In this document: positions 1-5,017 of the stretch, piece after piece | How the letters are laid out: every line of letters begins with the position of its first letter | Position numbering within the stretch: position 1 is the stretch's first letter | Assembly (NCBI GenBank): GCA_028284565.1 | Contig: JANQRM010000692.1 | Coordinates: 1-5,017, forward strand | Length of the DNA: 5,017 nt | Direction: 5' to 3' | Source of the DNA: Anaerolineae bacterium | GTDB taxonomy: Bacteria; Chloroflexota; Anaerolineae; Aggregatilineales; Phototrophicaceae | The notes under the pieces: model-generated | What the model was told of the DNA's origin: nothing | Seen by the model: the letters and a program-made list of their open reading frames with translations, nothing else | Database searches by the model: none | Position numbers and translations under genes: made by a program

Positions 1-2110
1 AACCTTGAATCAAGATGCTGTCTTCGATGTGTTTTTGGAATTGGTATTGAAAGTCGTTCCAAGCGATACCATCAATATCATGCTTATTGAAGGGGCAGAT
101 GCTGTCGTCTATCGCAATTGGGGATATGAGAAATTCTTGCCAGAAAACATGAATCCTCAAGGCGCGCGGATTCCCATTAAGGATGCACATCCGCTCAACA
201 CCATGATGAAAACCACTGCGCCTTATCGCATTGGCGATGTCACCAAAGCAGATGGACAATGGGTAACAACCGAATATTCTAAATGGACGAAATCCTTCCT
301 TGGCGTGCCCTTGATATTAGGACAAACTGTGATTGGCTTTATCAATTTAGATAGCCAACGTGTAAATCATTTTGATGAGCAAGATGCCACGAACTTGCAA
401 GTCTTTGCGGCGCAAGCGGCAGTTGCGATCCAAAATGCCCAATACGTCAATCAAATTGAATCCGAAATCGCGGACAGTCGCCGTGCAGAGATTGCCGAGC
501 GTGATCAACGTATCCTCGCTGAAGCCCTCCGCGACACCTCCGAAGCCATTAACCAGACGCTCGATTTAGAGAATGTCATGCGTCAAATCCTTGCCCAAGT
601 CGCACGGGTGATGCCACCCCATCAAACAGTCAATTTGATGCTCTTAAATCCAGCCGACGACTCGCAGGTCTGGCGACGCTATGCCCGCGAAAACCGAGAT
701 GGCGAATGGGTTGTCACAGACTCCGATGAGGTCTTTCGAGTCGAGTCGATTCCTAACTTGCAACGGATGCAGATGTGGGGCAAACCCCTCACCATCCCCG
801 ACACATCTAAGGATGACCGTTGGATTAATCGCAAGAAATCGAACTGGATTCAATCCTACGTCGGGACTCCAATCCTCAGTGGTGGAGAAACCATCGGCTT
901 TATCAACATGGGCAGTGAGATTCCCAATGTCTTCAATGAACGTCATGCAGACAGACTGCGTGCATTCGCCAATCAAGCGGGGATTGCCATTCATAATGCC
1001 CGCCTCGTCGCCGATTTAGGAGCGCGGGTGGTTGACCAAACCCAAGCCACCGAATTTGAGCGAGCCAAACTCGATGCCATTTTGAATGCGATGAACGATG
1101 GCGTAATCTATCGAGATGCCGATGACAATGTAGTCTATATCAATAAAGCCCTTGTAGAGCTAACTGGCTATACAGAGGGTGAGTGGAAAGACGGTTCTGC
1201 GGATTCACGTATCGTGACAATGAACTCAGAAGAATTGGAACAATTGAATCAGCGCATCGAGAAAACGCTGAAGAAGCGGGGCGTGTTCCGCCACGACTAC
1301 CCCTTAATCCGTAAAGATGGCACTGAATTTATCGCCAACCTCACGCGAACCGAAGTGAAGGAATTCGACGGCACACGGCTCGGTGTGGTAATCGTCGTAC
1401 GCGATATTAGCCACGAAAAACGCCTTGAATCGCAAAAATCACGCTTTATCGCCAACGCCTCCCATGAATTACGCACTCCGATTGCCAATGTAAAGACCCG
1501 CCTCTATCTGATGCGTCGCAAGCCAGAAAAATTGAATGAATATCTGGATGTAGCCGAATCCGTGGTGAATTGGATGCATCGCATGGTCGAAAATCTCTTC
1601 GATTATTCACGCTTTGAACGGGGTGTCATCCAACTCGATTACAAACTGCTGTTTCTACAAGATATACTCAATGAAGTTCTGTTGCATCAAGAAGTCGTCA
1701 TGAGGCAAAAGAACATTACGCTTAAGCGAGAAATTGTTCCCACTCCCATTCCGATGCGCGCGGACCCGTTACGCCTGCGTCAGGTGTTGGACAACCTGAT
1801 GAACAACGCCACCCGCTACACAGTAGAAGGTGGAAAAATAGCCCTGCGGACATTCTTGGATGATGGTGATATTGTGATTCAAGTGGCGGATACCGGAACT
1901 GGCATTCCTGAAGAAAATCTTGATGATTTGTTCCAGCCCTTCTTCCGCACAGAAGATAGCTCAGGTGCAGGGCTTGGCTTGAGTATCGTCAAAGAGATTG
2001 TCGAACGACACGGCGGCAACATTACCGTAGCGAGTGAAGTGGGTGTCGGCACGACCTTTACCATGACTTTCCCCTTGTTACCCTCTGCCACAGAGGATGA
2101 CGACTTGTGA
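1..2110 (+). CDS. Sensor histidine kinase, GAF-GAF-PAS-HisKA-HATPase (5' partial)
   Basis: Signal-sensing kinase that autophosphorylates on histidine and passes the phosphate to a response regulator. The frame is open to the left edge, and the first visible residues already lie in a GAF domain (LNQDAVFDVFLELVLKVVP), so the true start is upstream; the TTG at 5 is not convincing. Numbering from that TTG codon as 1: GAF1 about 1-147, helical linker 148-180, GAF2 181-335, short coil 336-353, PAS 354-470 (ending VVRDISHEKRLE), HisKA 477-540 with phosphoacceptor His487 in SHELRTP, and HATPase_c about 548-690. The ATPase boxes are all present: N box DNLMNNA (Asn597, Asn601), G1 DTGTGIP (629-635), F box LFQPFF, G2 GAGLGLS (654-660). 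It is therefore probably active. No membrane segment is visible, so at least this part is cytosolic. No receiver domain is fused, and the visible 701 residues contain no cysteine. The stop overlaps the start of the TPR gene. The ligand is unknown. Confidence 0.95.
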   Translation, partial: TLNQDAVFDVFLELVLKVVPSDTINIMLIEGADAVVYRNWGYEKFLPENMNPQGARIPIKDAHPLNTMMKTTAPYRIGDVTKADGQWVTTEYSKWTKSFLGVPLILGQTVIGFINLDSQRVNHFDEQDATNLQVFAAQAAVAIQNAQYVNQIESEIADSRRAEIAERDQRILAEALRDTSEAINQTLDLENVMRQILAQVARVMPPHQTVNLMLLNPADDSQVWRRYARENRDGEWVVTDSDEVFRVESIPNLQRMQMWGKPLTIPDTSKDDRWINRKKSNWIQSYVGTPILSGGETIGFINMGSEIPNVFNERHADRLRAFANQAGIAIHNARLVADLGARVVDQTQATEFERAKLDAILNAMNDGVIYRDADDNVVYINKALVELTGYTEGEWKDGSADSRIVTMNSEELEQLNQRIEKTLKKRGVFRHDYPLIRKDGTEFIANLTRTEVKEFDGTRLGVVIVVRDISHEKRLESQKSRFIANASHELRTPIANVKTRLYLMRRKPEKLNEYLDVAESVVNWMHRMVENLFDYSRFERGVIQLDYKLLFLQDILNEVLLHQEVVMRQKNITLKREIVPTPIPMRADPLRLRQVLDNLMNNATRYTVEGGKIALRTFLDDGDIVIQVADTGTGIPEENLDDLFQPFFRTEDSSGAGLGLSIVKEIVERHGGNITVASEVGVGTTFTMTFPLLPSATEDDDL
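2092..2096 (+). promoter_or_regulatory. Ribosome binding site for the TPR gene, inside the kinase 3' end
   Basis: AGAGG lies 10 bases upstream of the GTG at 2107, within the last kinase codons. It supports GTG 2107 as the start rather than the in-frame ATG at 2122, which would be 25 bases away. Spacing is slightly long but acceptable. Confidence 0.55.
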
Positions 2111-2934
2111 GTTATTCTGCAATGCAATTGGCAGAAGCCTTCATCCAAACGGGGGAATTAGCCGACGCAGTCGATGCACTGAATCAACATCTCAGCGAAC
2201 ATCCAACAGATGTGATTGCCTTACGCTATCGTGCCAATGTCCTCTTGCGTTTGGGGGATACCCATCATCTTGAGCAAGCCCGCACAGATAGTCAAGTGAT
2301 CATGGAACCGAGTGCCGATGACTGGACACGCTTATCTGTGATTCATAAACGCCTAGATGATCTTGACTCGGCTATTCAGGCGATGCAATCTGCTATCAAG
2401 TCCTATCCTGATGATGCCCGATTGATTGAACGCCTACTCAATCTCTATGTCGAAAATAAAGACATCGCATCCGCCCTCGATCTGCTCAACCAACAACCAG
2501 AGACATGGCAATGGTCGCAATGGAGAGGGGATTTACACTCCATCAACGCTGATGACCCACAAGCCATCTCCGCCTATCAAAATGCCCTTGCTCAAATTGA
2601 CCAACTCCCATCTTCACCCCATGTTGAAGCCATGCGCGCCCGCCTCCTCCTCGTCTTGGGACATGCCTATCGACGTACACGCCAGATTGATTCTGCGCGT
2701 CAAGCCTATAGTGATGCCAAAGCCATCATCCCCAACGACCTCAGCATCGACTTCAATCTCGGCTTGCTCGTGGCACTCGAAGGCGATACCGAACTCGCAA
2801 TCGAACTCTGCCATCCCATATGGGACTCTGCCAACCCTATCTTGCAATCCACGATGCGCGACACCCTCCTTGCTAATCCTATCTACCAACCCCTCGTCGA
2901 GACATTGGGAATCGAAAACCAATCCCCACCTTAA
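2107..2934 (+). CDS. TPR-repeat protein coupled to the histidine kinase
   Basis: A 275-residue, mostly helical protein made of tetratricopeptide-type repeats, which normally mediate protein-protein contacts; no catalytic domain is visible. Clear helix-turn-helix repeats are at about 3-34 (MQLAEAFIQTGELADAVDAL, then LSEHP), 37-68, 71-102 (LSVIHKRLDDLDSAIQAM, then SYPDD) and 104-130. More degenerate ones follow at 136-166, 175-208 (GHAYRRTRQIDSARQAYSDA) and 210-240. There is no signal peptide or membrane helix, so it is probably cytosolic. The GTG start overlaps the kinase TGA by four bases (GTGA), with AGAGG upstream; this points to one operon and translational coupling. A later ATG at 2122 would only remove five residues. 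It may act as a scaffold, regulator or partner of the kinase, but that is inferred from position alone. No recognised gene name applies. Confidence 0.9.
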   Translation: MSYSAMQLAEAFIQTGELADAVDALNQHLSEHPTDVIALRYRANVLLRLGDTHHLEQARTDSQVIMEPSADDWTRLSVIHKRLDDLDSAIQAMQSAIKSYPDDARLIERLLNLYVENKDIASALDLLNQQPETWQWSQWRGDLHSINADDPQAISAYQNALAQIDQLPSSPHVEAMRARLLLVLGHAYRRTRQIDSARQAYSDAKAIIPNDLSIDFNLGLLVALEGDTELAIELCHPIWDSANPILQSTMRDTLLANPIYQPLVETLGIENQSPP

Positions 2935-2936
2935 TC

Positions 2937-2966
2937 ATGTAATTACGATAATCTGTTGTCTATTAT
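2937..2966 (+). promoter_or_regulatory. Candidate promoter for the DUF348-G5-3D gene
   Basis: TATTAT at 2961-2966 differs from the sigma-70 -10 consensus at one base. The best -35 partner at 18-base spacing is ATGTAA (2937-2942), only three of six matches, so the -35 is weak. Transcription would begin near 2972-2974, just before the left arm of the 2977-3070 inverted repeat, which places the whole repeat in the 5' leader of the mRNA. The fit to that structure is the main reason to take it seriously. Confidence 0.3.
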
Positions 2967-2967
2967 C
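2939..2967. promoter_or_regulatory. AT-rich palindromes after the TPR gene (possible operator)
   Basis: Two symmetric elements sit side by side: the 8-base palindrome GTAATTAC at 2939-2946 and the inverted pair GATAAT (2947-2952) / ATTATC (2962-2967) with a 9-base spacer. The second overlaps the proposed -10 box of the next gene, so a repressor or activator site is possible. The stem is too weak and lacks a T-run, so it is not a good terminator. Such short AT-rich symmetry also arises by chance. Confidence 0.25.
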
Positions 2968-2976
2968 TGACACCTA

Positions 2977-3070
2977 ACCATCTTAAAATGACGCACTTCC
3001 TATTGGTGAGATGGCAACGATGGACTACAATCGCGTCAAGAAACATTCTGTCAACTAGCCTTAAGATGGT
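2977..3070 (+). promoter_or_regulatory. Putative structured mRNA leader, 10-bp stem covering the start codon
   Basis: ACCATCTTAA (2977-2986) is the exact reverse complement of TTAAGATGGT (3061-3070). The right arm contains the ATG at 3066 and abuts the ATG at 3072, so closing the stem would hide the translation start. Inside, TGACGC (2989-2994) can pair with GCGTCA (3033-3038). AGATGG at 3009-3014 can compete with the right arm for CCATCT (2978-2983), giving two mutually exclusive folds. No known riboswitch family was recognised. A 10-bp repeat at this distance is expected about once in ten kilobases by chance, so location rather than rarity makes the case. Confidence 0.4.
3020..3058 (+). CDS. 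Possible 12-residue leader peptide (upstream ORF)
   Basis: A short frame reads MDYNRVKKHSVN and stops at TAG 3056-3058. GGTGAG at 3005-3010 lies 9 bases before its ATG, a better Shine-Dalgarno-like site than any in front of the main gene. An in-frame ATG at 3011 would add MAT but sits too close to that site. The stop falls 7 bases before the ATG at 3066 and just ahead of the right arm of the leader stem, so a ribosome finishing this peptide would cover that arm and could expose or reinitiate at the main start. Purely sequence-based; tiny frames are common by chance. Confidence 0.25.
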   Translation: MDYNRVKKHSVN

Positions 3071-4631
3071 AATGATTCCCGAACCGCCCATCAATCAAGA
3101 CGATACGCATCCGACTCAGCCCGTGATGTTTGAGGATACCCAACCGACGAATCCCTTTCGTATGGACTTGTCGCAATCGTCATTTTCGGCGACGCAGTGG
3201 CTCCTGATGGGCGTGATACTTATCACTAGTATTTCCCTCTTGGTGACACTCAGCATCCTTCTATCGCCTGCACCTGCTGACGAAACAGCCATTGCCGAAT
3301 CGACAGCTCTCATCACCCTGCGTTATGACGGACAAATCGAGACCTTCCAATCGTCTGACAGTACGATTGAGGATTTATTGGAAACACGCGGAATCGAACT
3401 CACCGAAGCGGATGCTATCTCGCATCCCCTGAATACCTTCCTGACGGATGGATTGCTCATCACGATTGACCATGCACGAGAAGTCGAACTGACAATTGAT
3501 GGGGAGATGCAATATCTCCGCACACCCCTCGACAACCCTGCCGAAATTCTGGCACATGCTAGCATCACTCTCCAACCCACAGACCGTATCTGGATTGATG
3601 GCACAGAAACGGATCGTACGCTCTTATCCTCATGGTCTGTACCTGCTTCCATCATTCGCATTCAACGCGCCGTAGAGATAACTATTCTCGATGGCGACGA
3701 CCTCACGACGCTCATCACGAGTGCCAATACCGTCGGCGATGCGCTCTTTGAAGCTGACATTACCATCTATCTGGCAGATCGAGTCCTCCCCGATGTCAGC
3801 ACACCCTTGACGAGCAACCTCACGGTCACAATTGAGCGCGCCGTGCCAATTTTGCTGGAATTGGATGGTGTCACTGTGGAGACTCGCACACTCGGCGAAA
3901 CCGTGCGGGATGTGCTGGCAGAAGCGGAAGTCCCCTTGTTTGGGTTGGACTATGTCATTCCAGATGAGGATGCCCCTGTCAGCGAAGGCATGACGATTCA
4001 AGTGGTGCGTGTGACCGAAGAAACCATCGTGACGGAGGAGACCATTCCCTTCGAGACGGTCTATGAAGCCGACAGTTTCATGGAGCTGGATAACCGTGTG
4101 GTGCGTCAAGCTGGGGCAGACGGTGTCCAGCAAATCACGACACGCATTCGATATGAAAACGGAGTCGAGGTCAATCTAGAAGTTATTAACAATGAGCAAG
4201 TTGTCTCGCCTGTGAATGCGGTCGTGGCTTATGGGACGAATATCGTCTTACGCCCGATTGACACGCCAGAAGGTCCACGCGAGTATTGGCGACAATTGCG
4301 TGTCTATGCGACGAGTTATCATCCCGAAGCCTTAGGAGGAGATGATGTCACCGCCATCGGTATGACCTTGGAAAAAGGTGTTGTGGGTGCGAATCCCAAC
4401 CTGATTCCCTATCGTACGAATGTCTATGTCCCCGGCTATGGCACAGGCATCATCGCGGATACAGGTGGCGCGCGCAGTTCACCCTATTGGATTGATTTAG
4501 GTTATAGCGACGAGGACTTTGAGGGGTGGCATTGGTATGTCGATATTTACCTGCTCACCCCTGTGCCGAGTGATATAGATTACCTGCTCCCCGATTGGCG
4601 ACCCATGCGCGGACTGCCCGATAACGGCTAG
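3066..4631 (+). CDS. Membrane-anchored DUF348-G5-3D domain protein, putative cell-wall lytic enzyme
   Basis: A 521-residue protein predicted to act outside the membrane on peptidoglycan; the architecture resembles YabE- and Rpf-like wall proteins, and 3D domains are known in MltA-like lytic transglycosylases. Order: Pro/Asp/Thr-rich cytosolic tail 1-44; one membrane helix 45-67 (WLLMGVILITSISLLVTL); four DUF348 ubiquitin-like repeats at about 81-134, 138-181, 201-259 and 258-316; G5 domain 317-394 (motifs IPFETVYEADSF, QAGADGVQQ, AVVAYGT); 3D domain 411-498 (ATSYHP, VTAIGMTLEKGVV, YVPGYGTGIIADTGG, WIDLGYSD). Asp465 and Asp477 match two of the three defining aspartates; the first position is Asn443. 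The frame stays open upstream to ATG 2988 (547 residues). I prefer 3066 (or 3072) because the 26 extra codons include two AGA arginines, whereas arginine is CGN throughout the rest, and because they overlap the leader structure. No strong ribosome site precedes any candidate start. Exact start uncertain; domain call firm. Confidence 0.9.
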   Translation: MVMIPEPPINQDDTHPTQPVMFEDTQPTNPFRMDLSQSSFSATQWLLMGVILITSISLLVTLSILLSPAPADETAIAESTALITLRYDGQIETFQSSDSTIEDLLETRGIELTEADAISHPLNTFLTDGLLITIDHAREVELTIDGEMQYLRTPLDNPAEILAHASITLQPTDRIWIDGTETDRTLLSSWSVPASIIRIQRAVEITILDGDDLTTLITSANTVGDALFEADITIYLADRVLPDVSTPLTSNLTVTIERAVPILLELDGVTVETRTLGETVRDVLAEAEVPLFGLDYVIPDEDAPVSEGMTIQVVRVTEETIVTEETIPFETVYEADSFMELDNRVVRQAGADGVQQITTRIRYENGVEVNLEVINNEQVVSPVNAVVAYGTNIVLRPIDTPEGPREYWRQLRVYATSYHPEALGGDDVTAIGMTLEKGVVGANPNLIPYRTNVYVPGYGTGIIADTGGARSSPYWIDLGYSDEDFEGWHWYVDIYLLTPVPSDIDYLLPDWRPMRGLPDNG

Positions 4632-4639
4632 GCAGTCGC
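4609..4639. terminator. Hairpin across convergent stop codons, possible bidirectional terminator
   Basis: GACTGCC (4612-4618) and GGCAGTC (4631-4637) form a perfect 7-bp stem with a 12-base loop; skipping G4611 adds two more pairs (4609-4610 with 4638-4639). The stops of the two convergent genes lie at the loop and right arm. No T-run follows directly on either strand; on the plus strand a T-rich stretch (GGGCTTTTCCTCTTCTTCT) comes about 13 bases later. It is therefore a weak intrinsic terminator at best. Confidence 0.35.
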
Positions 4640-5017
4640 TTCGGCAGGTTTGGGCTTTTCCTCTTCTTCTGGTGGTTTGAGTTCACTCTCGACGAATATC
4701 CAGCCAAGTATTGCACTCAAGAAGCTCAGTCCTGCGCCGATAAACATCATTAATTGAAAGGTCTCAACAAAGGAGGTCTTAATCGCCATATCCACGGCTT
4801 CTACTTGTGATTCATCCACACTATCTGGGATTTGTGCGCCCGCGAGGTTCTTGGCTTCTTCTTCGATAAGTTGTGTCTCAGCGGATTCGCTCAGGTCAAT
4901 GGCTTGTACGCTAACGGTTAAGGATTGACTAAAGAAGACAAGCGCAATCCCGCCCATTATGGCATAAGCTAGCACCTGTGATGAACGGGACATCGCATTG
5001 TTAATCCCAGAGGCAAT
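4628..5017 (-). CDS. MFS transporter, DHA2 (14-helix, EmrB/QacA-like) family, C-terminal part (5' partial)
   Basis: The last 129 residues of an inner-membrane, proton-driven efflux pump. The minus-strand frame is open to the right edge and begins IASGINNAMSRSSQVLA, which matches the conserved stretch (G-x-A-S-G-x-N-N-x-x-R) before helix 13 of DHA2 drug:H+ antiporters, so the Met encoded at 4991-4993 is internal and the gene starts beyond 5017. Two membrane helices are visible: residues 15-33 (VLAYAIMGGIALVFFSQSL) and 87-109 (FQLMMFIGAGLSFLSAILGW). They flank a 53-residue acidic loop expected to be outside, which is where this family usually has a long loop between its last two helices. A short cytosolic tail (PPEEEEKPKPAEATA) ends the protein. 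The substrate cannot be told from this part. The gene is convergent with the DUF348-G5-3D gene and their stop codons overlap in CTAG. Confidence 0.8.
   Translation of the reverse strand: MASGINNAMSRSSQVLAYAIMGGIALVFFSQSLTVSVQAIDLSESAETQLIEEEAKNLAGAQIPDSVDESQVEAVDMAIKTSFVETFQLMMFIGAGLSFLSAILGWIFVESELKPPEEEEKPKPAEATA

Noticed and set aside
5..7. TTG at base 5 as the true kinase start
   Set aside because: The frame is open to base 1 and the first residues already lie within the opening helix of a GAF domain, so the gene continues to the left.
2947..2967. Rho-independent terminator after the TPR gene
   Set aside because: The GATAAT/ATTATC stem is almost entirely A-T and no T-run follows.
2977..3070. 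Miniature transposable element (94 bp with 10-bp terminal inverted repeats)
   Set aside because: No target-site duplication flanks it (CACCTA on the left, AATGAT on the right), and there is no second copy in the window.
2977..3070. Known riboswitch such as c-di-AMP (ydaO) or c-di-GMP, which are sometimes found before wall-enzyme genes
   Set aside because: The leader is short and lacks the conserved core motifs of those classes as I know them; only the gene context would fit.
3630..4133. Open minus-strand frame of 167 codons opposite the DUF348 repeats
   Set aside because: It lies fully antisense to a clearly domain-bearing gene, has no recognisable family or compositional sense, and is best seen as a shadow frame. 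The same holds for the minus-strand frame at 644-994 and the plus-strand frame at 2426-2977.
4991..4993. Met at 4993 (minus strand) as the start of a small two-helix membrane protein of 121 residues
   Set aside because: The frame continues to the edge with IASGINNA, matching the conserved DHA2 motif, and the helices match the last two of that family; it is a gene fragment made by the window edge.

Overview
The window reads as ordinary bacterial chromosome, gene-dense and of roughly balanced GC. The best guess for the host is a Chloroflexota (Anaerolineae-like) bacterium. This rests mainly on a membrane-anchored DUF348-G5-3D protein whose 3D tail (YWIDLGYSDED...WYVDIYLLTPVP) resembles what I recall from that phylum, together with a soluble GAF/GAF/PAS histidine kinase. 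The assignment is an inference and no ribosomal or other marker gene is present to test it.

Layout. (1) Bases 1-2110, plus strand: 3' part of a GAF-GAF-PAS-HisKA-HATPase sensor histidine kinase, cut by the left edge. (2) 2107-2934, plus: a TPR-repeat protein whose GTG start overlaps the kinase stop (GTGA), so the two are almost certainly co-transcribed and translationally coupled. (3) 2935-3065: the only real intergenic stretch. It holds small AT-rich palindromes, a weak promoter candidate, a perfect 10-bp inverted repeat (2977-2986 / 3061-3070) that would fold the leader of the next gene and bury its start codon, and a 12-codon upstream reading frame with its own Shine-Dalgarno-like site. 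(4) 3066-4631, plus: single-pass membrane protein with four DUF348 repeats, one G5 domain and a C-terminal 3D domain, a likely cell-wall-acting enzyme. (5) 4628-5017, minus: C-terminal end of a DHA2-type (14-helix) MFS drug-efflux transporter, cut by the right edge. Its stop codon overlaps that of gene 4 in one CTAG, with a short hairpin across the junction.

How they work together. The kinase senses an intracellular or cofactor signal through its GAF/PAS modules and phosphorylates a response regulator that is not in the window; the coupled TPR protein may be a scaffold or partner for it. The cell-wall protein seems to be its own transcription or translation unit. The transporter is a separate convergent unit. 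Signal transduction, cell-wall remodelling and efflux side by side could reflect envelope-stress physiology, but nothing in the sequence proves a shared pathway.

No mobile element, CRISPR array, tRNA or rRNA was seen. I do not see a clear new multi-gene system. The most interesting non-gene signal is the structured leader with a possible leader peptide in front of the DUF348-G5-3D gene.
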